From Acinetobacter sp. WCHA45 (GTDB taxonomy: Bacteria; Pseudomonadota; Gammaproteobacteria; Pseudomonadales; Moraxellaceae): a DNA stretch of 64,000 bases. Where the stretch lies: contig NZ_CP028561.1 in assembly GCF_002165255.2 (NCBI RefSeq), positions 992,001 through 1,056,000 on the forward strand, in the 5' to 3' direction. The position numbers were made by a program, and so were the translations under genes. Below are positions 17,866-28,289 of this stretch, piece after piece. How positions within the stretch are numbered: the first letter of the stretch is position 1; each line of letters opens with the position of its first letter. The notes beneath the pieces were generated by a model. That model did no database searches and had not been told where the DNA came from. It worked only from the letters and a program-made list of their open reading frames with translations.

Positions 17866-18617
17866 ATGGATAGATACATACTTACTGATGCCCAATGGGC
17901 AAAAATGGAACCTTTTTGCCTAGGTAAAGTGACCGATCGAGGTCGTAGTGGAAAAGATAATCGATTATTCTTAGAAGCAGTCCTCTGGATTGCCCGTACA
18001 GGCAGTCCATGGCGTGATCTACCTCCTCATTTTGGTAAATGGAATACCGTCTTTAAAAGATACCGTGACTGGGTGAAAGCTGGTGTATTTGAAACTATTT
18101 TTGCATCTGTAAATGAAGATGTTGATTTGGAATACGCCATGATTGATGGAACGATTGTTAAAGTTCATCGACATGGCCAAGGTGCAAAAGGGGGACCTTC
18201 AAACAGTCTATAGGTAAATCTCGAGGTGGAATGACTTGTAAAATTCTTGCCTTAGTGGATAGTCTAGGCAACCTCATTAAGTTTCGATTAATGCCTGGTC
18301 AATATCACGATTTAGTAGAAACCAAACCTTTAATTGAAGATGTTGATTTTCAAGCATTACTAGCGGATAAAGCATTTGATGCAGATTGGCTCATCCAAGA
18401 ACTCAATGAACGTAAAGTGAAAGTGGTGATCCCACCCAAATCTAATCGAAAAGTAATGAGAGCCTTTGATACGATTATGTATAAATGGCGTCATCTCATT
18501 GAAAACTATTTCTGTAAGTTAAAAGAATTTAAACGTATAGCGATGCGTAGTTGTAAAACAGATACGAGTTTTGAAGCCATGATTCAATTGTGCGCGAGTT
18601 TAATTAACTCTCGGTAA
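17866..18617 (+). CDS. IS5-family transposase made by -1 frameshifting
   Basis: DDE transposase encoded in two overlapping frames. The first (17866-18213) carries the N-terminal DNA-binding part and the first catalytic Asp in YAMIDGTIVKVHRHGQGAKG. The second, entered by a -1 shift, carries GKSRGGMTCKILALVD, the second Asp in LLADKAFDADWL, and the Y-x-x-R...E block KWRHLIENYFCKLKEFKR with the catalytic Glu. The junction lies in the run GCAAAAGGGGGACC near 18185-18198, where A-AAA-GGG offers a slippery heptamer. Programmed frameshifting at such a site is known in IS427-group elements; here it is inferred, not shown. Confidence 0.88.
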
Positions 18618-18633
18618 TTCTCAACAAACCCTA

Positions 18634-19038
18634 GTTGTTTATGTGCTGTAGATAATTAGAGATCATTTTAAATACTTTATTCTTTTTATTTCATGTTTTT
18701 ACATTAGTTTATACGATTTCTCTCGTTAAATGATTTGTCATGTATCACTTCCGTTTTTACTTATTTTTAGCATACTGTTTGAGTCAAACAACGATAGCGT
18801 TAAGTTATCAGTAAAACTGTTATTAAAGTTAGACAAACAGCATGTATTTAGATGATTGCAAAAGAGTTTCCCTAAAATCACAAAAATAATTATAGGTATT
18901 TTATGAATTTATAGTCAATTAGGACAAAATCTTAACTCAATTAACAGCTTTTGATTCAATCTTGATGATAATTCCATTACAATTATGGCGTTTTAAAAAT
19001 TCACGCCCAGTATAGATATTAAATTTGAGGACGTAACT
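18634..19038. other. Intergenic region upstream of gap
   Basis: About 405 bases of AT-rich sequence between the IS and gap. I see no gene, hairpin or convincing promoter; only a GAGG ribosome-binding site eight bases before the gap start. Confidence 0.5.
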
Positions 19039-20496
19039 GTGAGCAAAGACACTATTGTTGCCCTACACGCAGAACATCAAGGTCGTTGGAAAAACCGTGA
19101 AGAAATCGCGGAACGCATGATTGCTTTGATTGGTCAATTATACCGTGAGAAAAATATTGTTGTTTCTGTTTACGGTCGTTCTTTAATAAACCGTTCAGTG
19201 ATTCAAATTTTAAAATCACATCGCCGTACACGTATGCTTGATGTAGAACTTTCAGTTGTTCATACCTTCCCAATTTTGGAAGCGTTAATGAAAATTGAAA
19301 ACATTGGTTCTGCTGAAGTAGACATCGGTAAACTTGCTGTTGAATATAAAAATCAAGGTGGCGATGTAGATGTATTTGTTGCAAATGCCGTTGCTTCGAT
19401 TGAAGGTAAAGCAAAATCTGAAGAACCTAAAGATGTCGTTCTTTACGGTTTCGGTCGTATTGGTCGTATCTTAGCGCGTTTAATCATTAGCCAATCTGGT
19501 TTAGGTCGTGGTTTAAGCCTTAAAGCGATTGTAGTTCGTAAATCATCTGACGGTGACTTGGCGAAACGTGCTTCATTATTACGTCGTGACTCTATTCACG
19601 GTACTTTTGACGGTACAATTTCTGTTGATGAAGAAAACGAAGCAATCATTGCAAACGGTCAATTCATTAAAGTGATCTATGCTTCAAGCCCAAGCGAAGT
19701 GGATTACACCGCTTATGGTATTGAAAATGCGCTTTTGATCGACAATACAGGTAAATGGCGTGATGCTGAAGGTCTAAGCCAACACTTGAAATGTGCAGGT
19801 ATTGCACGTGTAGTCTTGACTGCACCAAGTAAAGGTGAGATGAAGAACGTTGTATACGGCGTAAACAATACAGATATTTTAGATGAAGACAAAATCATCT
19901 CTGCTGCAAGCTGTACTACGAACGCAATTACACCTGTATTAAAAGTTTTAGATGACAAATACAAAGTATTAAATGGTCATGTTGAAACAGTTCACTCATT
20001 CACAAACGATCAAAACTTAATTGATAACTACCACAAGGCTGACCGTCGTGGTCGTGCTGCGACATTAAACATGGTGATCACTGAAACAGGTGCTGCGAAA
20101 GCAGTTGCGAAAGCATTACCAGGTCTTAAAGGCAAGTTAACAGGTAACTCTGTACGTGTTCCTACACCAAACGTTTCACTTGCGATCTTGAACTTAAACC
20201 TAGAGAAAGAAGTTGATCGTGAAGAAGTGAACGAATACATTCGTCAAATCTCGATTAATTCTAGCCTACAAGGTCAAATTGGTTATACAAACTCGACTGA
20301 AGTTGTATCAAGTGACTTTATTGGTTCACGTACTGCAGGTGTGTTTGATGCGCAAGCAACAATCACTTCTGGTACACGTTTAACAGCGTATGTTTGGTAC
20401 GATAACGAAGTGGGTTATAGCTGCCAAGTATTGCGTATCGCTGAACAAATGTGTGGCGTAAGCTATACAAAAATTCCAGCTGAAACAAATGCATAA
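19039..20496 (+). CDS. gap: Glyceraldehyde-3-phosphate dehydrogenase, long form
   Basis: A 485-residue GAPDH, about 150 residues longer than E. coli GapA. The extra sequence is N-terminal (about residues 1-130) and has no match I can name. The Rossmann motif YGFGRIGR is at 136-143, the catalytic Cys292 in SAASCTTNAITP, and the catalytic His in HSFTND; the C-terminal WYDNEVGYS is present. Long GAPDHs like this occur in Pseudomonas and relatives. As Acinetobacter generally lacks a complete Embden-Meyerhof route, a gluconeogenic role is likely. The start is a GTG at 19039 with GAGG upstream. A terminator follows. Confidence 0.94.
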   Translation: MSKDTIVALHAEHQGRWKNREEIAERMIALIGQLYREKNIVVSVYGRSLINRSVIQILKSHRRTRMLDVELSVVHTFPILEALMKIENIGSAEVDIGKLAVEYKNQGGDVDVFVANAVASIEGKAKSEEPKDVVLYGFGRIGRILARLIISQSGLGRGLSLKAIVVRKSSDGDLAKRASLLRRDSIHGTFDGTISVDEENEAIIANGQFIKVIYASSPSEVDYTAYGIENALLIDNTGKWRDAEGLSQHLKCAGIARVVLTAPSKGEMKNVVYGVNNTDILDEDKIISAASCTTNAITPVLKVLDDKYKVLNGHVETVHSFTNDQNLIDNYHKADRRGRAATLNMVITETGAAKAVAKALPGLKGKLTGNSVRVPTPNVSLAILNLNLEKEVDREEVNEYIRQISINSSLQGQIGYTNSTEVVSSDFIGSRTAGVFDAQATITSGTRLTAYVWYDNEVGYSCQVLRIAEQMCGVSYTKIPAETNA

Positions 20497-20510
20497 TTTG
20501 TAAAAGTTGA

Positions 20511-20542
20511 AAAAAAGGAGCTGATTTAAAGCTCCTTTTTTA
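20511..20542 (+). terminator. Terminator of gap
   Basis: AAAAAAGGAGCT / AGCTCCTTTTTT stem, 15 bases past the stop codon. Confidence 0.9.
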
Positions 20543-20621
20543 TACTTAGGTATATCTAAAATATTGTATTTTAATTTACCGTATGTTTAATTAAGTCTCT
20601 AATAAATAAAAGTGCTTCATA

Positions 20622-20877
20622 ATGAAAAAATATATATTTACTATTTTAGTTGCAAGTATCAGTATGCATATGGTTGTGCGGTAGATTTTGTGTGTAGGCT
20701 TCTTCATTTGAAAATTATATCGATGAAAAAGCCTGTACAGATAGGTTTGTGCAACAAAGCCGAAATTATGTGAAAAATAATTAAAAAGCAGATTTATTTG
20801 AGTTTTTTAAAGAAGTTGATTGATTGCTTAATAAAATTCATGCAGAGCTGAGTAAATCTATTCGAGAAATTTATTAA
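20622..20877 (+). pseudogene. Decayed small lipoprotein gene
   Basis: ATG at 20622 starts MKKYIFTILVASISMHM, a signal-peptide-like segment, and soon stops. A shifted frame gives YGCAVDFVCR, resembling a lipobox. Then one frame reads SFENYIDEKACTDRFVQQSR and KADLFEFFKEVD to LLNKIHAELSKSIREIY, interrupted by single TAA and TGA codons and ending with TAA at 20875. This is what a recently broken small exported protein looks like. Family unknown. Confidence 0.5.
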
Positions 20878-20892
20878 AATGTGGCAAAATAG

Positions 20893-22143
<1,251 letters not shown>

Positions 22144-22158
22144 TGAACCGAGGAAAAA

Positions 22159-23292
22159 ATGATAGAAGTGGTCGATGGGCAACGTCAGCTCAATGCGTGT
22201 AAACGAATCGTTGTTAAAATCGGATCATCTTTACTCACTGCAAATGGGCAAGGTTTAGATTTAAATGCAATTTCGCATTGGGCGAAACAAATTGCGGATC
22301 TACACAATGCTGGGCACGAAATTATTTTAGTGTCCTCTGGTGCAGTTGCAGAGGGGATGGTACGCATGAAACTTGCGAGTCGACCCACTGATTTACCCAG
22401 TTTGCAAGCTTGTGCTGCTATTGGCCAAATGGGTTTAATCCATACCTGGTCAAGCGTATTGGATCAACATGGGATTCAAACAGCACAAGTCCTACTCACG
22501 CATGATGATCTTGCTGATCGTCGTCGTTACCTCAACTCTTGTGATGCTTTGCAAAACTTGATCAATTGGCGTGTGATTCCTGTCATTAATGAAAATGATA
22601 CGGTATCTACCGATGAGATTCGTTTTGGTGATAACGATACTTTAGCCGCAATGGTGGCGGGGCAGGTTCAGGCTGAGTTGTTGATTATTTTGACAGATCA
22701 GCAAGGCATGTTCGATTCTGATCCGCGTAGTAATCCAAATGCCAAGTTGTTTTCTTCAGTTCGTGCATTAGACGATACTTTATTTGAAATGGCGGGTGGT
22801 GGTGGTGTTTTAGGTCGCGGTGGTATGGTGACCAAAGTTCGTGCAGCACGTCTTGCAGCGAAGTCTGGTTGTCCGACTTTAATTGCTAGTGGTGAAAGTG
22901 ACCATGTGTTGGCTCGTTTAATGGCGGGTGAGATGCTTGGAACATTATTTACAACTGATAATGACCGTGTGACCGCTCATCAACAATGGCTTGCAGCTCA
23001 TTTGCAAACAGCAGGTCGTTTAGTGATAGATGATGGTGCTGTTGAAGCGATTAAACTGAAGCATCGTAGTTTATTACCTGTAGGTGTGAAAGCCATTGAA
23101 GGTCATTTTGATCGTGGTGATGTAGTTGAATGTGTTGATCAGAATGGTGCTCGTATTGCTGTTGGTCGTGTGAATTTTAGTTCTCGTTCAGCAGAAATGG
23201 TGAAGGGTTTACCTTCTGAGAAAGTCTACCAAGTTTTGGGTGAGGCACGTTCTTTAGAAATGATTCATCGAGACCACATGGCAATTTACTAA
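22159..23292 (+). CDS. proB: Glutamate 5-kinase
   Basis: Phosphorylates glutamate to gamma-glutamyl phosphate, the first and feedback-controlled step of proline synthesis. It has an amino-acid-kinase domain with [37 protein letters not shown] and [12 protein letters not shown], followed by a C-terminal PUA domain from about residue 280 ([20 protein letters not shown]). The 377 residues fit the two-domain proteobacterial form. proA is not adjacent. The gene lies directly behind obgE and ends in a strong terminator. Confidence 0.97.
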   Translation: MIEVVDGQRQLNACKRIVVKIGSSLLTANGQGLDLNAISHWAKQIADLHNAGHEIILVSSGAVAEGMVRMKLASRPTDLPSLQACAAIGQMGLIHTWSSVLDQHGIQTAQVLLTHDDLADRRRYLNSCDALQNLINWRVIPVINENDTVSTDEIRFGDNDTLAAMVAGQVQAELLIILTDQQGMFDSDPRSNPNAKLFSSVRALDDTLFEMAGGGGVLGRGGMVTKVRAARLAAKSGCPTLIASGESDHVLARLMAGEMLGTLFTTDNDRVTAHQQWLAAHLQTAGRLVIDDGAVEAIKLKHRSLLPVGVKAIEGHFDRGDVVECVDQNGARIAVGRVNFSSRSAEMVKGLPSEKVYQVLGEARSLEMIHRDHMAIY

Positions 23293-23303
23293 ATACAAAT
23301 ATA

Positions 23304-23333
23304 AAAAAAGCTCGCTTAGGCGAGCTTTTTTTA
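23304..23333 (+). terminator. Terminator of obgE-proB
   Basis: AAAAAGCTCGC / GCGAGCTTTTT stem with T run; its end touches the stop codon of the convergent HAD gene. Confidence 0.9.
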
Positions 23334-24005
23334 TGTTCGTTCTATATTGGAACTAATTCTTAGTGCATCAAATTTTAATTCTGGAAGTGATTTATTTTCT
23401 CCCATCATGTACGGGTGGTCAGCCAATGACAACATATCCAGATCTTCTTCGCTATTTCCATAAGCATAGATATATTGATAGTCTTCTAAATTGTATTGTT
23501 GCAAAATCCGTAATTTTTTCTGTTCACGGCTACAATCTTCAGAGCGATAACGACCCGTTAAAGTACCGTTCTTAATTTCTGTTTGGGTGCAAATTAACTC
23601 AATATTAAGCAATTCACAGATTGGTGCTAAATATAAATCGACTGATGCAGAAACAAGAACAATATGATCACCACGCTGTTGATGAAGATAAAGCTGCTTT
23701 AGTAAAGCTGGATCTAATTGTTTTATTAATTTTTGCGCATATTCATCAACCAAATTTTCTACAAATTTGGCGGAGATACCTTCAAACATCGTTTGAAATA
23801 ATCGAGGTCTCAATGCATGTGCAGGATACAAGCGTAAATAATAGGCTTGAATCCAAGGTAATATAGTTAAGCCTTTTTTTACAATGTGACGCTTTGATAG
23901 GGTAAAGAAAATAAACCCCGTAAAACTATCTTTAGGATAGAGTGTGCCATCAAAGTCAAATAAAGCAAGATTTATAGTTTTATGCGTTTGGCTCTTTGCA
24001 TGCAT
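23331..24005 (-). CDS. HAD-IB family phosphatase
   Basis: A 224-residue haloacid-dehalogenase-type hydrolase. The nucleophile motif FDFDGTLYPKDS lies at residues about 16-27, motif II at VLVSASVDLYLAP, and motif III/IV at AYGNSEEDLDMLSLA. This is the SerB/CicA-type IB subfamily, which includes phosphoserine and lysophosphatidic-acid-type phosphatases; the substrate cannot be named. Its start overlaps the end of the upstream lipoprotein gene by 34 bases, so the two are translationally linked. The first dozen residues may be extra if a later start is used. Confidence 0.85.
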   Translation of the reverse strand: MHAKSQTHKTINLALFDFDGTLYPKDSFTGFIFFTLSKRHIVKKGLTILPWIQAYYLRLYPAHALRPRLFQTMFEGISAKFVENLVDEYAQKLIKQLDPALLKQLYLHQQRGDHIVLVSASVDLYLAPICELLNIELICTQTEIKNGTLTGRYRSEDCSREQKKLRILQQYNLEDYQYIYAYGNSEEDLDMLSLADHPYMMGENKSLPELKFDALRISSNIERT

Positions 24006-25180
24006 GTCTCATATCGTCCATTTACACGGCTTGCAAACCAGTTTGTATTGTAATCACGACTCAGTTTTGGTCCTGAAATAACGACTTGTGGCATGGTTGC
24101 ATAAATTGGCTCTTTTTGGGTTTTATTTTGATATAGCTTTTGTACGGCTAAATAAGTTTGAGTATCTTCAAATTTTTTCTCTTTCTCTTTTTTCAAATCA
24201 TCACGAATTTGGCGTGGTGTCACTAAAATATTATTTTGAGCGAAAACAGCGATGAGCTCTTTTTCACTTTGGCTTTGGTTTGATTTCACATCGCCATCTT
24301 TATTGTAAAGTAATAGATCACCATCGAGACTGATTTCAGTCTTGGTGAGTGCATTTAACATGCTTTGAAACGCTGCATTTCGACTTGAGTAAACACCAGA
24401 ATTGTAGTCTGCAAAGCGATAGATTGCTTTGTCATAATCAGCAGGATATTCCATTAATCGATGAATACCATAGTATAAACCTCCATATTGGGTATATAGA
24501 TCATTACGCAATTCGGCAATACTACCACTTTGGCGTTTATGTTCTTTGGCGTAATTAATATGAACCTGCATTGAACCCAATGTCGTAATCGGATTCATTT
24601 TTTCCCCGATATCTTGTCCAACGAGTTTCGCTGCACCCGTTAATGCACTGACATGATAATGTTTTGACATGTAGTCGAAAATCTCACGGTAGAGCAAATC
24701 CAGCTCGCGCTCCGTTTTAACTTTACGCATTTGACTCATGTAATTATTTTCTGGAGAAGGTTGATTTTTGAGTACGTCCTCAAAATAGCCTGCGACTGTT
24801 CCACCTATGGTTTCACCCAACTTTGCTTCAAATTTTTCTTTGAGTCGAGTATTAATTTCTTGTACTGCTTTTTCTCCAAGTCCTGAGACGGCTGGATCAG
24901 CAACAAAGTTTGATTCCTGATCTACCACAGCAACCACACTACATACGTTCTGCTTGGTTTTTGGAATGCTGAGTTCCTGCATAATGTCAAAAATATCCTG
25001 TGCCCAGGACTGTCGGTCATTCACACGCGCTGGAATGACTTTCTTAATTTGTTCTGCTTCCATTTCTGGTTCTTTGCCATTAGACCACCATGCTTTATCT
25101 TCACAAGCTGTTAAGCTGAGACATGCAGTGAGTATGCCCATAATTTTTAATAAAGGACGAGTAGGGAATGATTTATTCAT
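23972..25180 (-). CDS. DUF1615-type lipoprotein
   Basis: A 402-residue lipoprotein with signal helix and lipobox LSLTAC. It resembles DUF1615: SWAQDIFDIMQEL, NVCSVVAVVDQESNFVADPAV, GSMQVHINYAKE and DYNSGVYSSRNAAFQ. The QES near the N-terminus and the later GSMQV and NSG elements recall lysozyme-like lytic transglycosylases (catalytic Glu followed by GxMQ), so a cell-wall role is possible but unproven. The 3' end overlaps the HAD phosphatase gene, indicating an operon. Confidence 0.75.
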   Translation of the reverse strand: MNKSFPTRPLLKIMGILTACLSLTACEDKAWWSNGKEPEMEAEQIKKVIPARVNDRQSWAQDIFDIMQELSIPKTKQNVCSVVAVVDQESNFVADPAVSGLGEKAVQEINTRLKEKFEAKLGETIGGTVAGYFEDVLKNQPSPENNYMSQMRKVKTERELDLLYREIFDYMSKHYHVSALTGAAKLVGQDIGEKMNPITTLGSMQVHINYAKEHKRQSGSIAELRNDLYTQYGGLYYGIHRLMEYPADYDKAIYRFADYNSGVYSSRNAAFQSMLNALTKTEISLDGDLLLYNKDGDVKSNQSQSEKELIAVFAQNNILVTPRQIRDDLKKEKEKKFEDTQTYLAVQKLYQNKTQKEPIYATMPQVVISGPKLSRDYNTNWFASRVNGRYETCMQRAKRIKL

Positions 25181-25262
25181 AATCAGAACAACACCACATA
25201 AAAAGATGAGTCAAATGGGCGAATGAAGTATACTATGTTGCTCAGAATTTGTAAGAATATAT

Positions 25263-26288
25263 ATGTATATCGGTTCATATCAACTGTCAAATAACTTGAT
25301 TGTTGCACCTATGGCAGGCGTAACAGATAGACCCTTTCGGACACTATGTAAATATTTTGGTGCAGGTCATGCCGTAAGTGAAATGATGACGGCTGATAAA
25401 ACTTTACGTATGAGTAAGAAAAGTTTATATCGGGCAAATTTTGATGGCGAACTTGCGCCAATTTCAGCACAAATTGCGGGTTCTGACCCAGAGCAACTTG
25501 CGGAAGCTGCTCGTTACCAAGTCGCTAACGGTGCACAAATCGTTGATATCAATATGGGTTGTCCAGCCAAAAAGGTTTGTAACAAGTTGGCAGGTTCAGC
25601 ATTATTACAAGATGAAGATTTAGTAGCCCGAATTCTAGATGCGGTGGTTGCGGCCGTGGATGTGCCAGTGACTTTAAAAACCCGACTAGGATTTTTAAAT
25701 GGTCATGAAAATATTTTGCGTGTGGCAAAACGTGCTGAAGAATCAGGAATTTCGGCTTTAGCCTTACATGGTCGTACGCGTGAAGATATGTATTTGAACA
25801 CAGCCCGTTATGAGCTGATTAAGCAGGTAAAAGAACTGATTGATATTCCATTGATTGCGAATGGTGATATTGATAGTCCTGAGAAAGCTAAATATGTCCT
25901 AGACTATACTGGCGCAGACGCGATTATGATTGGACGTGCTGCACAAGGTCGACCATGGATATTTCGAGAAATAGCACATTACTTAAAAACAGGTAAACAC
26001 TTGGCAGCGCCAGATATTGCTGAAGTCAAAGCTGTGCTATTAGGGCATTTATCAGAATTATATCAATTCTATGGCGAATATTCTGGTTGTCGTATTGCGC
26101 GCAAGCATATTGCTTGGTACACCAAAGGCTTGCGTTCGAGTAATGAATTTCGCCAAAGTATGTATAAAGTAGAGAGTACTGCTGATCAGGCCAAGGTTGT
26201 AGAAGCATATTTTGATCAATTGCTTGATCTAGGGCAGCGTATGAGTGATGTGGAAGTTGAACAAGTCAATTTACTAGACATTAAATAG
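25263..26288 (+). CDS. dusB: tRNA-dihydrouridine synthase B
   Basis: Flavoenzyme that reduces uridine to dihydrouridine in tRNA. The 341-residue protein begins with the FMN-binding VAPMAGVTDRPFR, then INMGCPAKKVCNKLAGSALL (catalytic Cys in the NMGCPAKKV loop), KTRLGF, ALHGRTREDMY, ANGDIDSPEKA and IMIGRAAQGRPWIF. The NMGCPAKKVC wording marks DusB (NifR3 type) rather than DusA or DusC. In enterobacteria dusB precedes fis; here it is followed by a terminator and the convergent oxyR. Confidence 0.93.
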   Translation: MYIGSYQLSNNLIVAPMAGVTDRPFRTLCKYFGAGHAVSEMMTADKTLRMSKKSLYRANFDGELAPISAQIAGSDPEQLAEAARYQVANGAQIVDINMGCPAKKVCNKLAGSALLQDEDLVARILDAVVAAVDVPVTLKTRLGFLNGHENILRVAKRAEESGISALALHGRTREDMYLNTARYELIKQVKELIDIPLIANGDIDSPEKAKYVLDYTGADAIMIGRAAQGRPWIFREIAHYLKTGKHLAAPDIAEVKAVLLGHLSELYQFYGEYSGCRIARKHIAWYTKGLRSSNEFRQSMYKVESTADQAKVVEAYFDQLLDLGQRMSDVEVEQVNLLDIK

Positions 26289-26309
26289 TGATGCTATTTT
26301 TATTTGTTT

Positions 26310-26348
26310 AAAAGCCTGTAATGATAGATGAGTTTCATTACAGGCTTC
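26310..26348. terminator. Bidirectional terminator between dusB and oxyR
   Basis: AAGCCTGTAATGA / TCATTACAGGCTT stem of 13 pairs with a ten-base loop, flanked by T/A-rich sequence on both sides. Confidence 0.8.
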
Positions 26349-26351
26349 CGA

Positions 26352-27257
26352 TTACTCTAAATGTGCAGTGATTTTTTGCAGAATTTGAAAGATCACATCA
26401 AATTCACTTTGTAATGGTGTGCTTTTTCGTGTCACCAATGCCAATGTGCGGTTCGGGGCATCTTCAATTGATTTTACTGCAATTTCTTCATTGAAATGAA
26501 TCATGCTGTTTTTCAAGGCAATTTCGGGTAGCAGTGTAAAGCCAAGATTTGACGACACCATTTCCACTAAAGTTGGAAGAGAGCTTGCCTTTAAACGATG
26601 ATCATTTTTGCGCTCACCCACAGGGCAGGCACTTAAGGTGTGATCTCGTAAACAATGACCTTCTTCGAGTAGCATCAGACGCGATAAGTCCAAATCATCT
26701 AGTGAGTTTGCATTCTCAGCATTCTTGTCATTTTTATTGTAGACAACAAATAAATTTTCTTTTGCAATTTCTGCAACTTTTAATCCACGAGTGTCAAAAG
26801 GAAGCGCCAGAACAATCATATCTAAATTGCCGTGTTCTAGCTTTTCTACGATTTTCTCACTTTGAGCTTCATGTAAATGAAGCTGAATCTTCGGCAGTTG
26901 TCGATGCACTTCATCAAGTAGTTGAGTCAAAATAAATGGTGCAATCGTAGGAATAATACCGAGATGTAGATCACCTGTTAACGGTTCACTCATTTCTCTA
27001 CTTAGGCGCATTAAATCTTGTGCATCGGCAAGTAATACTCGTGCACGTGCAACGACTTGTTCGCCTAATGGGGTTAAACGAACGTTTTGACGATCACGCT
27101 CAACTAGGACGCCACCTAAGAGGCGCTCTAGTTCCATGATACCACCCGACAAAGTAGACTGAGTGACAAATGAACGGCGCGCAGCTTCAGTGAAATGTAA
27201 AGTTTCTGACAACGTAACTAAATACGATAGCTGTCTTAATGAGGGTAATGCAGCCAT
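26352..27257 (-). CDS. oxyR: Hydrogen-peroxide sensor regulator OxyR
   Basis: LysR-family activator of the peroxide response, 301 residues. The N-terminal winged helix-turn-helix includes LRQLSYLVTLSETLHFTEAA and SFVTQSTLSGGIMELERLLG. The sensing domain has the two redox cysteines at 202 and 211 in GHCLRDHTLSAC, matching Cys199/Cys208 of E. coli OxyR, with the same spacing. It lies seven bases downstream of the esterase gene and follows rubA-rubB, an arrangement described in Acinetobacter baylyi. It is probably partly co-transcribed with the esterase. Confidence 0.94.
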   Translation of the reverse strand: MAALPSLRQLSYLVTLSETLHFTEAARRSFVTQSTLSGGIMELERLLGGVLVERDRQNVRLTPLGEQVVARARVLLADAQDLMRLSREMSEPLTGDLHLGIIPTIAPFILTQLLDEVHRQLPKIQLHLHEAQSEKIVEKLEHGNLDMIVLALPFDTRGLKVAEIAKENLFVVYNKNDKNAENANSLDDLDLSRLMLLEEGHCLRDHTLSACPVGERKNDHRLKASSLPTLVEMVSSNLGFTLLPEIALKNSMIHFNEEIAVKSIEDAPNRTLALVTRKSTPLQSEFDVIFQILQKITAHLE

Positions 27258-27263
27258 AGAGTC

Positions 27264-28217
27264 CTAGTGTGATGATCTAAAGTGATGAGCAAACAAACCG
27301 CTAAGTTGTGGAATGAAGTGAGCAGGAATATCATGCCCCATTCCTTGAATTAATTCAAATTTAGCACCAGAAATAGCCTTTGCAACAGCTTTCCCGTGAC
27401 TTTGTGGTAATAAACGATCTTTTGAACCATGTACAACCAAAGTCGGCTGAGTAATATTTTTGTTCAATGCTAACAAAGAACCTGTACATAATATTGCTAA
27501 AAACTGTTGAAGTACACCCGCTGGGTAAAAACTACGGCGATATAGTTTACGAATGGTTTGAATTGCTTCAACTTGATTCACATAACCTGGTGATCCAATA
27601 ATATGAAATACTTTCAAACTATGATTCACAATCGCATCTTCGTCATGTGCTTCAGGTTTACCTAATAAGCTGAAAAGTTGTTTTGGAAACGGAGGTGGCA
27701 GGAAGGGTTGATTATTACTTGTAAATAATAATCCGACTTTCTCAACTTTTTCTGGATATTTCGCTGCCACGATTTGAGAGATCATGCCACCCATTGAAGC
27801 GCCTATGATATATGTTTTTTCAAGCCCCAATTGGTCGATTAACATCGAAACATCATCAGCCATATCATATAAAGTGTAAGGTGCACCTTCGTTACCGAGC
27901 CCGATGATGAAGCGACTCATGAGTTTCATGGTATTAAGGCGTTTTCTTTTTTCACGAATTTTTGAAGATAAACCAATATCACGATTATCGAAACGGATAA
28001 CGCGGAAGCCTTGATCAATCAATGATTTACAAAAGAAGTCAGGCCAAAACAGCATTTGAGCACCTAAACCCATAATCAATAGGATTGTTGGGTGTTCTGG
28101 ATTGCCGCCCATTTCAACATGCAGTTCAATACCATTACCTAAAGTGACTTTGGTTTCTTGCATAAATGGAGCATAAGGTGACACATTAAATTGTAAAGCA
28201 CTGTTCATGGCATTCAT
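27264..28217 (-). CDS. estB: Alpha/beta hydrolase of the rub-oxyR cluster (esterase)
   Basis: A 317-residue cytoplasmic alpha/beta-hydrolase. The oxyanion HG-type region is near PTILLIMGLGAQMLFWP, the nucleophile elbow is IGASMGGMISQ (Ser in GASMGG), the acid residue sits in VVHGSKDRLLP, and the catalytic His in GMGHDIPAHF. In A. baylyi ADP1 the gene between rubB and oxyR is called estB, and I use the symbol by synteny. The natural substrate is not known from sequence. It is separated from rubB by 72 bases. Confidence 0.82.
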   Translation of the reverse strand: MNAMNSALQFNVSPYAPFMQETKVTLGNGIELHVEMGGNPEHPTILLIMGLGAQMLFWPDFFCKSLIDQGFRVIRFDNRDIGLSSKIREKRKRLNTMKLMSRFIIGLGNEGAPYTLYDMADDVSMLIDQLGLEKTYIIGASMGGMISQIVAAKYPEKVEKVGLLFTSNNQPFLPPPFPKQLFSLLGKPEAHDEDAIVNHSLKVFHIIGSPGYVNQVEAIQTIRKLYRRSFYPAGVLQQFLAILCTGSLLALNKNITQPTLVVHGSKDRLLPQSHGKAVAKAISGAKFELIQGMGHDIPAHFIPQLSGLFAHHFRSSH

Positions 28218-28289
28218 TCCGAATTGAATTCTTTTTATAGAATTAGAGTCTGCTAGAAATTTCTTTCTTAACAGACTCTAATTTAAACC

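Larger units (their letters stand above)
17817..18631 (+). mobile_element. Complete IS5-family (IS427-like) insertion sequence
   Basis: An 815-base element bounded by imperfect terminal inverted repeats. The left end reads GGGCTTGTTGAGAATTAAC; the complement of the right end reads GGGTTTGTTGAGAATTACC. It is flanked by TA at 17815-17816 and 18632-18633, the usual target duplication of this group. It contains a consensus promoter, one transposase split over two frames, and no passenger gene. Its ends and transposase look intact, so it could still be active. Confidence 0.92.
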
